Shown here piece by piece: positions 34,444-46,888 of a stretch of 64,000 bases of DNA. This DNA is from Amycolatopsis sp. 195334CR (GTDB taxonomy: Bacteria; Actinomycetota; Actinomycetes; Mycobacteriales; Pseudonocardiaceae). Both the position numbers and the translations under genes were made by a program. Where the stretch lies: NCBI RefSeq assembly GCF_017309385.1, contig NZ_JAFJMJ010000001.1:2976001-3040000 (forward strand), given 5' to 3'. The notes below the pieces were generated by a model that was not told where the DNA came from, ran no database searches, and worked only from the letters and a program-made list of their open reading frames with translations. The stretch's first letter is position 1, and each line of letters begins with the position of its first letter.

Positions 34444-35825
34444 GCAGCACCGAAAAGATCTCGGACATCGAGACCGGCACGGACACCTCACCGCGGGGGT
34501 CGGCCAGCGCGGACACCTACGCCGAAGAGCGCCGCACCACCGAGGGCCCGGTCTACACGGTTTCCGGCGGTGACTGGGACGACGTGCTCTCCGACGCCGA
34601 GCACGACGACCGCATGGTCATCAACATGGGCCCGCAGCACCCGTCCACGCACGGCGTGCTCCGGCTCGTGCTGGAGATGGAGGGCGAGACCGTCACCCAG
34701 CTCCGCTCGGTCATCGGCTACCTGCACACCGGCATCGAGAAGAACTGCGAATACCGGACCTGGACCCAGGGCGTCACCTTCGTCACGCGGATGGACTACC
34801 TGGCGCCGCTGTCCACCGAGATGGCCTACTGCCTCGCGGTGGAGAAACTGCTCGGCATCCAGGCCCCGCCGCGCGCCGAACTGCTGCGCGTGATGCTGCT
34901 GGAGATCAACCGGATCGGTTCGCACCTGGTCTACATCGCCACCGGCGGCATGGAACTCGGGGCCACCACGGCGATGACGCTCGGCTTCCGCGAGCGCGAG
35001 GTGGTGCTGCACCTGCTGGAGCACCTGACCGGCCTGCGGATGAACCACGCGTTCATCCGGCCCGGCGGGCTCGCCCAGGACATGCCGGACGACTACCAGG
35101 AGGCGGTCGCCGAGTTCGTCAAGACCATGGAGGAGCGGCTCCCGCTCTACGACAAGCTCTTCACCGGCCAGCCGATCTGGCGCAACCGGCTCAAGGACGT
35201 CGGTTTCCTCCCGGTGGACGCCTGTCTCTCGCTCGGCGTGACCGGGCCGGTGCTGCGCTCGGCCGGGCTGCCGTGGGACCTGCGCAAGACCGAGCCGTAC
35301 TCGCGCTACGACGAGTTCAAGTTCGACGTGCCGACCTCGACCGACGCGGACTGCTGGGCGCGGTACCTGATCCGCGTGCAGGAGATGCGCGAGAGCCTCA
35401 AGATCATCAAGCAGGCGCTGAAGAAGCTGGCCGACGAGGGCCCCGGCCCGGTGATGGTGGACGACGCGAAGGTGGCCTGGCCGGCGCAGCTGTCGCTGGG
35501 CAGCGACGGGCTCGGCAACTCGCTCGAGCACGTCCGCAAGATCATGGGCCAGTCGATGGAATCGCTGATCCACCACTTCAAGCTGGTCACCGAGGGCTTC
35601 AAGGTGCCGCCGGGCCAGGCGTACGCGGCGGTCGAGTCCCCGCGCGGTGAGCTGGGCGCGCACCTGGTCTCCGACGGCGGCACCCGCCCGTTGCGCGTGC
35701 ACGTCAGGGAACCGAGCTTCATCAACCTGCAGTCGATGCCCGCGATGGCCGAGGGCGGGCTGGTGGCGGACGTGATCGCGGCGATCGCGTCGATCGACCC
35801 CGTGATGGGGGGAGTGGACCGATGA
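34440..35825 (+). CDS. nuoD: NADH-quinone oxidoreductase subunit D
   Basis: 461 residues, the 49-kDa subunit with the hydrogenase-like fold lining the quinone pocket: [20 protein letters not shown] (about 61-80), [10 protein letters not shown] and the C-terminal ...[14 protein letters not shown] 50-residue acidic N-terminal extension precedes the domain. GTG 34440 overlaps the nuoC stop (GTGA). Confidence 0.97.
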   Translation: MSSTEKISDIETGTDTSPRGSASADTYAEERRTTEGPVYTVSGGDWDDVLSDAEHDDRMVINMGPQHPSTHGVLRLVLEMEGETVTQLRSVIGYLHTGIEKNCEYRTWTQGVTFVTRMDYLAPLSTEMAYCLAVEKLLGIQAPPRAELLRVMLLEINRIGSHLVYIATGGMELGATTAMTLGFREREVVLHLLEHLTGLRMNHAFIRPGGLAQDMPDDYQEAVAEFVKTMEERLPLYDKLFTGQPIWRNRLKDVGFLPVDACLSLGVTGPVLRSAGLPWDLRKTEPYSRYDEFKFDVPTSTDADCWARYLIRVQEMRESLKIIKQALKKLADEGPGPVMVDDAKVAWPAQLSLGSDGLGNSLEHVRKIMGQSMESLIHHFKLVTEGFKVPPGQAYAAVESPRGELGAHLVSDGGTRPLRVHVREPSFINLQSMPAMAEGGLVADVIAAIASIDPVMGGVDR

Positions 35826-36682
35826 CCTCTTCGACGGAACGCCCGGAGCCGGGCCCCGACTACGCCGACGAGACGCACGTCTCGGCCGGTGGTGACGTGG
35901 ACGTGCGGGGGATCGCGCCCGGCGACTCGGCGTCCATTTTGGACACCGCTGTGCTGGAGAGCCCGTTCGGGCCGGACATCGTGGAGAAGGCGCAGCAGAT
36001 CATCGCGCGCTACCCGGTGAGCCGCTCGGCGCTGCTGCCGATGCTGCACCTGGTGCAGTCGGTGCAGGGGTACGTCACGCAGGAGGGCATCGCCTTCTGC
36101 GCCGGGCAGCTGGACCTGTCCGACGCCGAGGTCAGCGCGGTCGCGACGTTCTACACCATGTACAAGCGCCGCCCGTGCGGTGAGCACCTGGTCAGCGTCT
36201 GCACGAACACGCTGTGCGCCGCGCTCGGCGGGGACGACATCTACCAGAAGCTCCAGCGCCACCTCGGTTCCGACGAAAAGCCGTTGGGGCACGAGGAAAC
36301 CGCGGGCACGCCTGGCGAGCCCGGCTCGATCACCCTCGAGCACGCGGAGTGCCTGGCCGCCTGCGACCTCGGCCCGGTGATCCAGGTCAACTACGAGTAC
36401 TTCGACAACCAGACCACCGACAAGGCGGTCGCGCTGGTCGACGCGCTGCGGGCGGGCAAGAAGCCCGCGCCGACGCGCGGCGCCCCGCTGAGCGACTTCA
36501 AGGGCGCGGAACTGCAGCTCGCCGGGTTCTTCCCGGAGGACGAGCGCACCTACCGCGCCGAGGTGGACGGGCCGTCGCAGGCCGTGGAAACGCTGCGGGG
36601 CGCGCAGGTCGCGCAGGAGCGCGGCTGGACCGCGCCGGTGATGGAAGACGTGCCGCTGCCCGCCGTCGAAGAGAAGAAGTGA
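35822..36682 (+). CDS. nuoE: NADH-quinone oxidoreductase subunit E
   Basis: 286 residues, longer than the usual 160-250. The thioredoxin-like 2Fe-2S domain has its ligands in [11 protein letters not shown] (C-x4-C, about 127-132) and [10 protein letters not shown] (C-x3-C, about 178-182). An N-terminal tail of about 45 residues and a C-terminal extension of about 70 residues flank it. With NuoF and NuoG it forms the NADH-oxidising module. ATG 35822 overlaps the nuoD stop. A GTCCATTTTGGAC palindrome lies at 35932-35944. Confidence 0.95.
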   Translation: MTSSTERPEPGPDYADETHVSAGGDVDVRGIAPGDSASILDTAVLESPFGPDIVEKAQQIIARYPVSRSALLPMLHLVQSVQGYVTQEGIAFCAGQLDLSDAEVSAVATFYTMYKRRPCGEHLVSVCTNTLCAALGGDDIYQKLQRHLGSDEKPLGHEETAGTPGEPGSITLEHAECLAACDLGPVIQVNYEYFDNQTTDKAVALVDALRAGKKPAPTRGAPLSDFKGAELQLAGFFPEDERTYRAEVDGPSQAVETLRGAQVAQERGWTAPVMEDVPLPAVEEKK

Positions 36683-36691
36683 GGCAAGCCG

Positions 36692-37972
36692 ATGGCTGAC
36701 CCCATTACCCCGGTCCTCACCAAGCGCTGGCTCTCGCCGGATTCCTGGCGGCTGGCCACCTACGAGCGCCTCGAGGGCTACACCGCGCTGCGCAAGGCGC
36801 TGGCCGGTACGCCGGAGCAGCTGGTCACCCTGATCAAGAACGCGGGCCTGCGCGGCCGCGGCGGGGCCGGCTTCCCGGCCGGCGTGAAGTGGTCGTTCAT
36901 GCCGCCCAACGAGGACAAGCCGCACTACCTGGTGATCAACGCCGACGAGGGCGAACCGGGTACCTGCAAGGACATCCCGCTGATGATGGCGGACCCGCAC
37001 TCGCTGATCGAGGGCTGCGTGATCGCCTCGTACGCGATGCGCTCGCACCACTGCTTCATCTACGTCCGCGGTGAGGCGCTGCACTGCATCCGCCGCCTCA
37101 ACGCGGCCGTGCGCGAGGCCTACGAAGCCGGGTACCTCGGCAAGGACATCGTCGGCAGCGGGTTCGACCTCGACATCACCGTGCACGCGGGCGCCGGTGC
37201 CTACATCTGCGGTGAGGAAACCGCGCTGCTCGACTCGCTGGAGGGCCGTCGCGGCCAGCCGCGGCTCAAGCCGCCGTTCCCCGCGGCCGCCGGTCTCTAC
37301 GCCGCGCCGACCACGGTGAACAACGTGGAGACCATCGCCAGCGCGCCCTACATCGTCAACGCCGGGGCCGACTGGTTCCGCAAGATGGGCAGCGAGAAGT
37401 CGCCCGGCCCGAAGATCTACTCGATCTCCGGCCACGTGACCAACCCCGGCCAGTACGAGTGCCCGCTCGGCACCACGCTGCGCCAGCTGCTGGACATGGC
37501 CGGCGGCATGAAGGACGGCATCCCGCTGAAGTTCTGGACGCCGGGTGGTTCGTCCACGCCGATGTTCACCGCGGAGCACCTGGACACCCCGCTGGACTTC
37601 GAGGGCGCCGCCGAGGCGGGCTCGATGCTCGGCACCACCGCGGTGATGGTGTTCAACGAGACGGTTTCCGTGCCGTGGGCCGTGATGAAGTGGACCCAGT
37701 TCTACGAGCACGAGTCGTGCGGCAAGTGCACGCCGTGCCGTGAGGGCACCTACTGGCTGGCGCAGATCCTCGAGCGCATGGTCGAGGGCAAGGGCACCGA
37801 GGCCGACATCGACACCCTGCTCGACGTCTGCGACAACATCCTCGGCCGCTCCTTCTGCGCGCTCGGTGACGGTGCGGTCAGCCCGATCACCAGTGGCATC
37901 AAGTACTTCCGGGACGAGTTCCTGGCCCTGTGTGAGAGCAACAAGCGCGAGCTGGTGGGAGCGCAGGCATGA
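36692..37972 (+). CDS. nuoF: NADH-quinone oxidoreductase subunit F
   Basis: 426 residues. It binds NADH and FMN ([15 protein letters not shown], about 55-69; [12 protein letters not shown]) and cluster N3 ([13 protein letters not shown], about 343-355, plus a later Cys). It accepts a hydride from NADH and passes single electrons to N3. It starts 9 nt after nuoE, and its stop overlaps nuoG by 4 nt. Confidence 0.97.
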   Translation: MADPITPVLTKRWLSPDSWRLATYERLEGYTALRKALAGTPEQLVTLIKNAGLRGRGGAGFPAGVKWSFMPPNEDKPHYLVINADEGEPGTCKDIPLMMADPHSLIEGCVIASYAMRSHHCFIYVRGEALHCIRRLNAAVREAYEAGYLGKDIVGSGFDLDITVHAGAGAYICGEETALLDSLEGRRGQPRLKPPFPAAAGLYAAPTTVNNVETIASAPYIVNAGADWFRKMGSEKSPGPKIYSISGHVTNPGQYECPLGTTLRQLLDMAGGMKDGIPLKFWTPGGSSTPMFTAEHLDTPLDFEGAAEAGSMLGTTAVMVFNETVSVPWAVMKWTQFYEHESCGKCTPCREGTYWLAQILERMVEGKGTEADIDTLLDVCDNILGRSFCALGDGAVSPITSGIKYFRDEFLALCESNKRELVGAQA

Positions 37973-40434
37973 CCATCGCACCCGACAAGCCCTCGTCGAC
38001 GGAAGAGACGCCCGTCCCCGAAGGCCACGTCAAACTGATCATCGACGGTGAAGAGGTGATCGCGCCCAAGGGCGAGCTGATCATCCGGACCGCGGAGCGG
38101 CTCGGCACCTCGATCCCGCGCTTCTGCGACCACCCGCTGCTCGACCCGGCGGGCGCCTGCCGCCAGTGCCTGGTCGAGGTGGAGATGAACGGCCGCCCGA
38201 TGCCGAAGCCGCAGGCCTCGTGCACGATGACGGTGGCCGACGGCATGGTGGTCAAGACCCAGCTGACCTCGCCGGTGGCGGACAAGGCGCAGCAGGGCGT
38301 GATGGAGCTGCTGCTGATCAACCACCCGCTGGACTGCCCGATCTGCGACAAGGGTGGCGAGTGCCCGCTGCAGAACCAGGCGCTGGCGCACGGCCGCGCG
38401 GAGTCGCGGTTCGTCGACACCAAGCGGACCTTCCCGAAGCCGCTGCCGATCTCCAGCCAGGTGCTGCTCGACCGCGAGCGCTGCGTGCTCTGCCAGCGCT
38501 GCACCCGGTTCTCCGCGCAGATCGCCGGTGACCCGTTCATCGAGCTGCTCGAACGCGGGGCGCACCAGCAGATCGGCACCGCGGAAACGGCCGACGTGCT
38601 GGACATGGCCTCGCGCACGACCAGCGGGCAGCCGTTCCAGAGCTACTTCTCCGGCAACACCATCCAGATCTGCCCGGTGGGCGCGCTGACCAGTGCGGCC
38701 TACCGGTTCCGGTCGCGGCCGTTCGACCTGGTGTCCTCGCCGAGCGTGTGCGAGCACTGCTCGTCGGGCTGCGCCGAGCGCACGGACTTCCGCCGCGGCA
38801 AGGTGATGCGGAAGCTGGCCGGGGACGACCCGCAGGTCAACGAGGAGTGGATCTGCGACAAGGGCCGGTTCGCGTTCCGGTACGCCGGCGCCGAGGACCG
38901 CCTCCGCCGCCCGATGGTGCGCAACGCGCAGACCGGTGAGCTGGAGGAAACCTCCTGGACCGACGCGCTGCGCGCGGCCGCCGACGGCCTGGCCAAGGCC
39001 CGCGACGGCAAGGGCGCGGCGGTGCTGCCCGGCGGCAGGCTGACCGTCGAGGACGCCTACGCGTACTCGAAGTTCGCCCGGATCGCCCTGCGCACCAACG
39101 ACATCGACTACCGCGCGCGGGCGCACTCGGCGGAGGAGCTGGACTTCCTCACCGCGCACGTGGTCGGCACCACCCCGGAGACCGGGGTGACCTTCTCGGC
39201 CATCGAGAACGCGCCGACCGTGCTGTGCGTGGCCTTCGAGCCGGAGGAGGAGGCGCCGATCGTCTTCCTGCGGCTGCGCAAGGCGGCCCGCACGAAGAAG
39301 GCCAAGATCGTCCACTTGGGACAGTGGACCACGCCGTCGGTGCGCAAGACCTTCGGTGAGCTGCTCGCCTGCGTGCCCGGTGGTGAGGCGGCCGCGATCG
39401 ACGCGCTCGCCCAGCACGCGCCGGACCTCGACGAGGCACTGGCCGCGGGCGGAGTGGTGCTCGTCGGCGAGCGCGCCGCCGAGGTGCCCGGCCTGTTCTC
39501 CGCACTGCTGCGGCTGACCGCCCGCACCGGGGCCCGGCTGGCGTGGATCCCGCGCCGCGCCGGGGAACGCGGTGGCGTGGAGGTCGGCGCGCTGCCGACG
39601 CTGCTGCCCGGTGGCCGGTCGGTGGCCAGCGCCGAGGACCGCGCCGAAGTGGCGGAGGCCTGGGGCGTGGGCGAACTGCCCGCCGAACCCGGCCGCGACC
39701 TGACCGGCATCCTCGAAGCCGCGTCCGGTGGTCAGCTCGACGGGCTGCTGGTCGGCGGGCTCGACCCGGCCGACCTGCCCGACCCGGACCTGGCCGCCCG
39801 CGCACTGGCCAACGTGGGCTTCGTGGTCAGCCTGGAACTGCGCGAGAGCGCGGTCACCGCGCACGCCGACGTGGTGCTGCCGATCGCCCCCGCGGTGGAG
39901 AAGTCCGGCTCCTTCCTCAACTGGGAAGGCCGCCGCCGCGAGTTCACCGTGACCCTGGAGGGCACCGGCGCGCTGCCCGACTGCCGCGTGCTCGACACGC
40001 TCGCGGTCGAGATGGACGCCGACCTGTTCACCCAGACCCCGGCCGCCGCGGCCGGCGACCTGGCCCGGCTGGCCACCCGGCGCGGTGGCCAGGCCCCCGA
40101 GGTCGCGGCCCCCGCCGCCCCGAAGCCCGGTGCCGGCCAGGCGGTGCTGGCGACCTGGCGGCAGCTGCTGGACAAGGCCTCGCTGCAGGACGGCGAACCG
40201 CACCTGGCGGGCACCGCCCGCCCGGTGGTGGCCCGGCTGTCCGAGGCGACCGCGAACGGCATGGAGACGGTGACCGTGTCGACCGAGCGCGGCGCCATCA
40301 CGCTGCCGGTGGTGGTCGCCGACCTGCCCGACGGCGTGGTCTGGCTGCCGGGCAACTCCGAAGGCTCCCAGGTCCGCGCCGCGCTCGCGGCCGGGCACGG
40401 CTCGGTGGTCTCGATCGCTGGAGGTGAGCGGTGA
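37969..40434 (+). CDS. nuoG: NADH-quinone oxidoreductase subunit G
   Basis: 821 residues. The N-terminal region carries the 2Fe-2S site ([20 protein letters not shown]), the His/Cys site around [20 protein letters not shown] and [10 protein letters not shown]; a further 4Fe-4S motif, CEHCSSGC (about 260-267), opens the molybdopterin-oxidoreductase-like domain that fills the rest. That domain is structural in complex I. The gene sits between nuoF and nuoH with 4-nt overlaps at both ends. Confidence 0.97.
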   Translation: MTIAPDKPSSTEETPVPEGHVKLIIDGEEVIAPKGELIIRTAERLGTSIPRFCDHPLLDPAGACRQCLVEVEMNGRPMPKPQASCTMTVADGMVVKTQLTSPVADKAQQGVMELLLINHPLDCPICDKGGECPLQNQALAHGRAESRFVDTKRTFPKPLPISSQVLLDRERCVLCQRCTRFSAQIAGDPFIELLERGAHQQIGTAETADVLDMASRTTSGQPFQSYFSGNTIQICPVGALTSAAYRFRSRPFDLVSSPSVCEHCSSGCAERTDFRRGKVMRKLAGDDPQVNEEWICDKGRFAFRYAGAEDRLRRPMVRNAQTGELEETSWTDALRAAADGLAKARDGKGAAVLPGGRLTVEDAYAYSKFARIALRTNDIDYRARAHSAEELDFLTAHVVGTTPETGVTFSAIENAPTVLCVAFEPEEEAPIVFLRLRKAARTKKAKIVHLGQWTTPSVRKTFGELLACVPGGEAAAIDALAQHAPDLDEALAAGGVVLVGERAAEVPGLFSALLRLTARTGARLAWIPRRAGERGGVEVGALPTLLPGGRSVASAEDRAEVAEAWGVGELPAEPGRDLTGILEAASGGQLDGLLVGGLDPADLPDPDLAARALANVGFVVSLELRESAVTAHADVVLPIAPAVEKSGSFLNWEGRRREFTVTLEGTGALPDCRVLDTLAVEMDADLFTQTPAAAAGDLARLATRRGGQAPEVAAPAAPKPGAGQAVLATWRQLLDKASLQDGEPHLAGTARPVVARLSEATANGMETVTVSTERGAITLPVVVADLPDGVVWLPGNSEGSQVRAALAAGHGSVVSIAGGER

Positions 40435-41762
40435 CCCCGTTCCTGATGCAGGCCCAGGAAATGACCCGCGCGGAGATCCTGGCCGACGACCCGTGGTGGC
40501 TGGTGCTGATCAAGGCCGTGGTCATCCTGCTGATCGGCCCGATCCTGACGATCTTCCTGATCGTCTGGGAGCGCAAGGCGGTCGGCCGGATGCAGAACCG
40601 GCCCGGCCCCAACCGCGTCGGCCCCGGCGGGTACCTGCAGTCGCTCGCGGACGCGCTGAAGCTGCCGTTCAAGGAACAGATCATCCCGGACACCGCCGAC
40701 CGCAAGGTGTACTTCCTGGCGCCGGTGCTGTCCGCGGTCCCCGCGCTGGTCGGGCTCTCGGCGATCCCGTTCGGCCCGGAGGTCTCGATCTTCGGTGAGC
40801 GGACCCTGCTGCAGCTGGTCGACCTGCCGGTCGGCGTGCTGGTGATCCTCGCCTGCTCCTCGATCGGCGTGTACGGCATCGTGCTGGCGGGCTGGTCGTC
40901 CGGTTCGCCATACCCCCTGCTCGGCGGGCTGCGCTCGGCGGCGCAGGTGATCTCCTACGAGATCGCGATGGGCCTGTCGATCGTCGGCGTGATCCTGTAC
41001 GCGCAGTCGATGTCCACCAGCGACATCGTCGCCTCGCAGCAGTCGGGCTGGTACTTCTACCTGCTGCTGCCGAGCTTCGTGATCTACCTGATCTCCATGG
41101 TCGGCGAGACCAACCGCGCGCCGTTCGACCTGCCGGAGGCCGAATCCGAGCTGGTCGGCGGCTTCCACACCGAGTACAGCTCGATGAAGTTCGCCATGTT
41201 CTTCCTCGCCGAGTACGTGAACATGGTGATCGTCTCGGCGTTCGCCACCACGTTGTTCCTCGGCGGCTGGATGTTCCCGTTCGTCGGCGCCGACCACGCG
41301 CTGAACAGCGGCTGGCTGCCGGTCATCTGGTTCATGGCCAAGATGTTCGTGCTGCTGTTCGGATTCATCTGGCTGCGCGGCACGCTGCCCCGGTACCGCT
41401 ACGACCAGTTCATGCGCTTGGGCTGGAAGGTGCTGGTCCCGCTGAACCTGGTGTGGATCGTCATGATCGCCACCATCCGGGCCATCCGCGGCACCGACGA
41501 GGTGCCGCTGGGGGTGTGGATCGCGGTCGGCGCGGTGGTGCTCCTGGTGCTCGTGGTGATCGCGTTCATGGTGCCGGAGAAGCAGTTGCGCGACGCCGAC
41601 AGCGTGCCGGTCACCGGCAGCGACTACCCGCTGCCCCCGCTCGATCTCAAGGTCCCCGAGACCACCCCGCGCCAACGGGCGCTCAAGGCCAAGGCACGGG
41701 TGTCGAAGAAGCAGCCCGCCGCGGTCTCCGCCGGAAGGGAGAACACCGATGGGGATGTTTGA
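40431..41762 (+). CDS. nuoH: NADH-quinone oxidoreductase subunit H
   Basis: 443 residues with about eight membrane helices, linking the quinone chamber to the proton-pumping arm. Signatures are [20 protein letters not shown] (about 44-63) and [20 protein letters not shown]. The C-terminus is extended by about 70 residues, mostly basic and soluble. The 3' end overlaps nuoI by 14 nt. Confidence 0.97.
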   Translation: MTPFLMQAQEMTRAEILADDPWWLVLIKAVVILLIGPILTIFLIVWERKAVGRMQNRPGPNRVGPGGYLQSLADALKLPFKEQIIPDTADRKVYFLAPVLSAVPALVGLSAIPFGPEVSIFGERTLLQLVDLPVGVLVILACSSIGVYGIVLAGWSSGSPYPLLGGLRSAAQVISYEIAMGLSIVGVILYAQSMSTSDIVASQQSGWYFYLLLPSFVIYLISMVGETNRAPFDLPEAESELVGGFHTEYSSMKFAMFFLAEYVNMVIVSAFATTLFLGGWMFPFVGADHALNSGWLPVIWFMAKMFVLLFGFIWLRGTLPRYRYDQFMRLGWKVLVPLNLVWIVMIATIRAIRGTDEVPLGVWIAVGAVVLLVLVVIAFMVPEKQLRDADSVPVTGSDYPLPPLDLKVPETTPRQRALKAKARVSKKQPAAVSAGRENTDGDV

Positions 41763-42276
41763 TCCCATCAAGGGCTTCGGCGTCACCTTCTCGATGATGT
41801 TCAAGAAGGTGGCCACCGAGGAGTACCCGGAGGCCGGGGCGCCGGCGGCGCCGCGCTACCACGGGCGCCACCAGCTCAACCGGCACCCGGACGGGCTGGA
41901 GAAGTGCGTCGGCTGCGAGCTGTGCGCCTGGGCCTGCCCGGCCGACGCGATCTTCGTCGAGGGTGGTGACAACACCGAGGAGGAGCGCTACTCGCCCGGC
42001 GAGCGGTACGGCGCGGACTACCAGATCAACTACCTGCGCTGCATCGGCTGCGGCCTGTGCGTCGAGGCCTGCCCGACCCGGTCCCTGACGATGATCAACT
42101 TCTACGAGCTGGCCGACGACGACCGCCAGCGGCTGATCTACACCAAGGAGGACCTGCTCGCCCCGCTGCTGCCCGGCATGGAGCAACCGCCGCACCCGAT
42201 GCGGCTCGGCGAAAACGAGCAGGACTACTACGTGAACGGGCCGCAGCTGGCTCGTGAGCAAGGGAGCGCGTCATGA
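41749..42276 (+). CDS. nuoI: NADH-quinone oxidoreductase subunit I
   Basis: 175 residues with two 4Fe-4S motifs, [12 protein letters not shown] (about 51-62) and [12 protein letters not shown] (about 99-110), holding clusters N6a and N6b that feed N2. It begins inside the end of nuoH and overlaps nuoJ by 4 nt. Confidence 0.97.
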   Translation: MGMFDPIKGFGVTFSMMFKKVATEEYPEAGAPAAPRYHGRHQLNRHPDGLEKCVGCELCAWACPADAIFVEGGDNTEEERYSPGERYGADYQINYLRCIGCGLCVEACPTRSLTMINFYELADDDRQRLIYTKEDLLAPLLPGMEQPPHPMRLGENEQDYYVNGPQLAREQGSAS

Positions 42277-43139
42277 TCACCGCGCTGCTCGCGCAGGCTC
42301 CGCCGCTGCCGGAGGCGGTGCCGGTAACCACCGGGGAGACCATCGCCTTCTGGGTGCTGGCCCCGCTCGCGGTGGCCGGTGCGCTCGGCATGATCTTCGC
42401 CCGCAACGCGGTGCACTCCGCGCTGTGGCTGGTGCTGACCATGCTCTCGCTCGGTGTGCTCTACATGGTCCAGCAGGCGCCGTTCCTCGGCTTCACCCAG
42501 ATCATCGTCTACACCGGCGCGATCATGATGCTGTTCCTGTTCGTGCTGATGCTGGTCGGCCGCGACTCCTCGGACTCGGTGGTGGAGGTGCTGCGCGGGC
42601 AGCGGCTCGCCGCCGCGCTGCTCGGCATCGGCATGGCCGGGCTGTTCGCCGCCGCGCTGGCCCGGTCGCTGGCCGACGTCACCCCGGCTCCGCTGGTCGA
42701 CCCGGCCAGCCCGCAGGGCGGTGCGGCGGGCGGCCTCGGCCGCAAGATCTTCACCGAGTACCTCTTCCCGTTCGAGCTGACCTCGGCGCTGCTGATCACC
42801 GCGGCGATGGGCGCGATGGTGCTGGCCTTCTCCGACCGGCACGGCAAGGGCGGCAAGAAGTCGCAGAAGGAACTGGTGGTGGCCCGCTTCCGCGGTGAGC
42901 ACGCCCGGCCTTCGCCGCTGCCCGGCCCCGGGGTGTTCGCCACCGCCAACTCGGTGGCCACCCCCGCGCTGCTGCCGGACGGTTCGGTGGCGCCCGAGTC
43001 GCTGTCGGAGATCATCGAGTCCACCACCGCCTCGCACTTCGAGAGCGAGCGCAAGCAGGTCGCCGGCGACGAGCCCGGCCCCGACGCGCACGCACTGGTC
43101 GGTGGCAAGGAAGAAAAGGACGAAGGCGAAGCGAAATGA
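42273..43139 (+). CDS. nuoJ: NADH-quinone oxidoreductase subunit J
   Basis: 288 residues, longer than the 170-200 of many NuoJ. Five membrane helices occupy about 25-190, with the conserved [15 protein letters not shown]. The last 90 residues are a soluble charged tail rich in Glu and Lys. It overlaps nuoI and nuoK by 4 nt each. Confidence 0.95.
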   Translation: MITALLAQAPPLPEAVPVTTGETIAFWVLAPLAVAGALGMIFARNAVHSALWLVLTMLSLGVLYMVQQAPFLGFTQIIVYTGAIMMLFLFVLMLVGRDSSDSVVEVLRGQRLAAALLGIGMAGLFAAALARSLADVTPAPLVDPASPQGGAAGGLGRKIFTEYLFPFELTSALLITAAMGAMVLAFSDRHGKGGKKSQKELVVARFRGEHARPSPLPGPGVFATANSVATPALLPDGSVAPESLSEIIESTTASHFESERKQVAGDEPGPDAHALVGGKEEKDEGEAK

Positions 43140-43435
43140 CGCCGACGAACTACCTCCTGCTCTCCGCGCTGCTGTTCTCCATCGGTGCGGTCGGGGTGCT
43201 GGTGCGCCGCAACGCGATCGTGGTGTTCATGTGCATCGAGCTGATGCTCAACGCGGTGAACCTCACGCTGGTCACCTTCGCCAGGATCAACGGCAATCTC
43301 GACGGCCAGGTGATGGCGTTCTTCGTGATGGTCGTGGCCGCCGCCGAAGTGGTGGTCGGGCTGGCGATCATCATGTCGATCTTCCGCACCCGCCGGTCGG
43401 CCTCGGTCGACGACACGAACCTGCTGAAGTACTAG
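43136..43435 (+). CDS. nuoK: NADH-quinone oxidoreductase subunit K
   Basis: 99 residues and three membrane helices, an antiporter-like small subunit. The buried Glu residues important for proton transfer are seen in [13 protein letters not shown] (about 35-47) and in [12 protein letters not shown] (about 66-77). It starts with ATG overlapping the nuoJ stop. Confidence 0.96.
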   Translation: MTPTNYLLLSALLFSIGAVGVLVRRNAIVVFMCIELMLNAVNLTLVTFARINGNLDGQVMAFFVMVVAAAEVVVGLAIIMSIFRTRRSASVDDTNLLKY

Positions 43436-43445
43436 GGGTCATAGA

Positions 43446-45341
43446 GTGATCGCATCATCGTGGCTGCTGGTCGCCTTCCCGGCGCTCGGCGCGCTGATCC
43501 TGCTGGTCGGGGGCAAGCGCACCGACGCGTGGGGGCACCTGCTCGGTACGGCCACCGTCGCACTGTCCTTTGTGTACGGTCTGGTGCTGTTCTTCGCGAA
43601 CAGCTTCGACACGCCCAGCGACGTCAAGCTGTTCTCGTGGATCCCGGTCAACGAGCTGCAGGTGGACTTCGGGCTGCGGATGGATCCGCTGTCGATGACC
43701 TTCGTGCTGCTGATCACCGGGGTGGGCATGCTGATCCACTTCTACTCGGTGGGTTACATGCACGACGACCGCGGCAGGCGGCGGTTCTTCGGCTACCTGA
43801 ACCTGTTCGTCGCCTCGATGCTGATCCTGGTGCTGGGCAACAGCTTCGTCACGCTGTACCTCGGCTGGGAGGGCGTCGGCCTCGCCTCGTACCTGCTGAT
43901 CGGCTGGTACCAGGACCGCCCGTCCGCGGCCACCGCGGCGAAGAAGGCGTTCCTGATGAACCGCGTCGGTGACGTCGGGCTGGCGCTGGCGATCTTCCTG
44001 ATGTTCAAGTACGTCGGCAGCACCGGCTACGCCGAGGTCTTCGCCGCGGTGGACCAGATCCCGCCGGGCGTGGTCACCGCGATCGCGATCCTGCTGCTGC
44101 TCGGGGCGTGCGGCAAGTCCGGTCAGTTCCCGCTCCAGGCCTGGCTGCCGGACGCGATGGAGGGCCCGACCCCGGTTTCCGCGCTCATCCACGCCGCGAC
44201 CATGGTCACCGCGGGCGTCTACCTGGTCGCCCGCTCCGGCGAGATCTTCAACGCCACCGAGTCCGGTCGGCTGGTGGTCACCCTGGTCGGCGTGGTCACG
44301 CTGCTGATCGGGTGCGTCATCGGCTGCGCCTACGACGACATCAAGAAGGTGCTCGCCTACTCCACGGTGAGCCAGATCGGCTACATGATGCTGGCGGTCG
44401 GGCTCGGCCCGTTCGGTTACGCGCTGGGCATCATGCACCTGCTCACCCACGGTTTCTTCAAGGCGGGGCTCTTCCTCGGCGCCGGTTCGGTCATGCACGG
44501 CATGAACGACGAGGTGGACATGCGGAAGTTCGGCGGGCTGTGGCGCAAGATGCCGATCACCTTCGCCACCTTCGGCCTCGGTTACCTCGCGCTGATCGGC
44601 TTCCCGTTCCTGTCGGGCTTCTACTCGAAGGACGCGATCATCGAAGCGGCCTTCGGCGCGCCCGGCTGGCAGGGCTGGGTCTTCGGTGGCGCGGCCACCC
44701 TGGGTGCGGCGCTCACCGCGTTCTACATGACCCGGCTGGTGATGCTCACCTTCTTCGGCAAGCAGCGCTGGAAGGAGATCAAGTCCAGCGATGGCCGCGA
44801 CTTCCACCCGCACGAGTCGCCCCCGGTGATGACCGTGCCGATGATCATCCTGGCGGTCGGCTCGGTGGCCGCGGGCTTCCTGTTCACCACCGGCGACGCG
44901 CTGGTCGAATGGCTCACGCCGGCGCTGGGTGAGCTGCGGGAGGCCGAGCACACCGCGCTGCCGCACGGCCTCATCCCGTTCCTGGTGGTTGGCCTGTCCG
45001 CGCTCGGCGCGCTGGCCGCCTACCTGATCTTCCGCCGCGACACCCCGGTCGAGCGGCCGGAGCGGGTGTCCTTCCCGGTCCGCGCGGCCCGCAAGGACCT
45101 GTACGGCAACGCGCTGAACGAGACGCTGGTCGCCCGGCCGGGCATCTGGCTCACCCGGTTCGCCGTGTTCCTGGACAACCGGGGTGTGGACGGCGCGGTC
45201 AACGGCCTGGCCGCGAGCCTGGGCGGCGGCTCCGGTCGCCTGCGCCGGCTGCAGACCGGATTCGTCCGCTCCTACGCGCTGTCCATGCTCGGCGGTTCGT
45301 TCGTCGTCATCGCCGCGCTCCTGCTGGTGAGGTTCTCATGA
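43446..45341 (+). CDS. nuoL: NADH-quinone oxidoreductase subunit L
   Basis: 631 residues, the distal proton-pumping subunit. Key features are [16 protein letters not shown] (about 139-154), the broken-helix lysine region [20 protein letters not shown] and the long C-terminal lateral helix. It starts with GTG 10 nt after nuoK and overlaps nuoM by 4 nt. Confidence 0.97.
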   Translation: MIASSWLLVAFPALGALILLVGGKRTDAWGHLLGTATVALSFVYGLVLFFANSFDTPSDVKLFSWIPVNELQVDFGLRMDPLSMTFVLLITGVGMLIHFYSVGYMHDDRGRRRFFGYLNLFVASMLILVLGNSFVTLYLGWEGVGLASYLLIGWYQDRPSAATAAKKAFLMNRVGDVGLALAIFLMFKYVGSTGYAEVFAAVDQIPPGVVTAIAILLLLGACGKSGQFPLQAWLPDAMEGPTPVSALIHAATMVTAGVYLVARSGEIFNATESGRLVVTLVGVVTLLIGCVIGCAYDDIKKVLAYSTVSQIGYMMLAVGLGPFGYALGIMHLLTHGFFKAGLFLGAGSVMHGMNDEVDMRKFGGLWRKMPITFATFGLGYLALIGFPFLSGFYSKDAIIEAAFGAPGWQGWVFGGAATLGAALTAFYMTRLVMLTFFGKQRWKEIKSSDGRDFHPHESPPVMTVPMIILAVGSVAAGFLFTTGDALVEWLTPALGELREAEHTALPHGLIPFLVVGLSALGALAAYLIFRRDTPVERPERVSFPVRAARKDLYGNALNETLVARPGIWLTRFAVFLDNRGVDGAVNGLAASLGGGSGRLRRLQTGFVRSYALSMLGGSFVVIAALLLVRFS

Positions 45342-46888
45342 CCCTGTTGCTAGTCCTCATCCTGCTGCCGCTGGCCGGGGCGATCACGGTCACCGCGCTG
45401 CGCTCGAACGACCGGGTCGCCACGCTCACCGCGCTGGCCGTCTCGGTGGTCGAGCTGCTGCTGATCATCCCGCTGTGGCTCGGTTACGAGCCGCGCGGCG
45501 AGCGCATCCAGCAGGCGTCCTCGATGGACTGGATCCCGAACTTCGGCATCCACATCTCCTTCGGCATGGACGGCATCGCGCTGGTGATGATCGCGGTGAT
45601 CGCGTTGCTGGTGCCGCTGATCATCGGCGGCACCGCGGCCATCGACAAGCTGCCGAAGGGGCGCAGCGCGGGTGGCTACTTCGCGCTGATCCTGGTGCAG
45701 CAGTCGCTGACCATCGCGGTCTTCGCGGCCACCGACGTGTTCCTGTTCTACGTGCTGTTCGAGATCATGCTGATCCCGATGTACTTCCTGATCGGCGGCT
45801 ACGGCGGCCCGAACCGGCAGTACGCGGCGGTCAAGTTCTTCCTGTACTCGTTCCTCGGCGGCCTGATCATGCTGGCCTCGGCGATCGGCGCCTACTCGAT
45901 GGCGTCGGACGAGCTGGGCCAGGGCACCTTCGACTGGGCCACGCTGGTCTCGGTGGTGCGGGACGCGCCGACCGGTACGCAGATCTGGCTGTTCCTCGGC
46001 TTCTTCCTGGCCTTCGCGATCAAGGCGCCGCTGGTGCCGCTGCACACCTGGCTGCCGGACGCGGCCGGGCAGGCGCCGATCGGCGTGGCCGTGCTGCTGG
46101 TCGGCGTGCTGGACAAGGTCGGCACGTTCGGCTTCCTGCGCTACTGCATCCCGATGTTCCCCGACGCCAGCCAGGCGCTCGCACCGCTGGTGCTCACCCT
46201 GGCCGTGGCCGGTGTGGTCTACGGCTCGATGCTGGCCGCCGGGCAGTCGGACATGAAGCGGTTCATCGCCTACGTGTCCATCGCCCACTTCGGCTTCATC
46301 GCGCTGGGCATCTTCGCCTTCACCGAGCAAGCTCAGGTCGGTTCGGTGTCGTACATGCTCAACCACAGCCTGGCCACCGGCATGCTGATCCTGGTGATCG
46401 GCATGGTGATCGCCCGCGGCGGGTCCACCCGGATCGCCGACTACGGCGGCATGGCCAAGGTGACCCCGGTGCTCGGCGGGCTGTTCTTCATCGCCGGTCT
46501 GTCCACCCTGTCCCTGCCGGGCACGAACTCGTTCATCAGCGAGTTCCTGGTGCTGCTGGGGTCCTTCGACACCCGGCCGGTGTTCACCATCGTGGCCACG
46601 CTGGGCCTGGTGCTCGCCGCGGCCTACGTGCTCTGGCTGTACCAGCGGATCTTCCAGGGCCCGGTGCGCGGTGACGCGCTGATCGGCGCGGGCGGTGGCC
46701 CGGGTACCGCGGTGGCGCCCGAGGTCGGGGCCAAGAAGGCGATCCGCGACCTGTCCAAAGTGGAGATCGGCGTGCTGGCGCCGATGGTGGTGCTGATCAT
46801 CGGGCTCGGCTTCTACCCGAAGCCGGTCCTGGACACGATTACTCCTTCGGTGGAAGCCACGATGTCCGCCGTGCAGGAAGGCAACTGA
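45338..46888 (+). CDS. nuoM: NADH-quinone oxidoreductase subunit M
   Basis: 516 residues, a Mrp-antiporter-like pump subunit. [20 protein letters not shown] (about 135-154) contains the conserved Glu, and [20 protein letters not shown] the channel Lys/His. Its last base is the first base of nuoN. Confidence 0.97.
   Translation: MTLLLVLILLPLAGAITVTALRSNDRVATLTALAVSVVELLLIIPLWLGYEPRGERIQQASSMDWIPNFGIHISFGMDGIALVMIAVIALLVPLIIGGTAAIDKLPKGRSAGGYFALILVQQSLTIAVFAATDVFLFYVLFEIMLIPMYFLIGGYGGPNRQYAAVKFFLYSFLGGLIMLASAIGAYSMASDELGQGTFDWATLVSVVRDAPTGTQIWLFLGFFLAFAIKAPLVPLHTWLPDAAGQAPIGVAVLLVGVLDKVGTFGFLRYCIPMFPDASQALAPLVLTLAVAGVVYGSMLAAGQSDMKRFIAYVSIAHFGFIALGIFAFTEQAQVGSVSYMLNHSLATGMLILVIGMVIARGGSTRIADYGGMAKVTPVLGGLFFIAGLSTLSLPGTNSFISEFLVLLGSFDTRPVFTIVATLGLVLAAAYVLWLYQRIFQGPVRGDALIGAGGGPGTAVAPEVGAKKAIRDLSKVEIGVLAPMVVLIIGLGFYPKPVLDTITPSVEATMSAVQEGN

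Noticed and set aside
35306..40398. Two antisense frames of about 890 codons each over nuoD-nuoG
   Set aside because: They oppose verified complex I genes, have no recognisable motif and arise from the strong GC3 bias.
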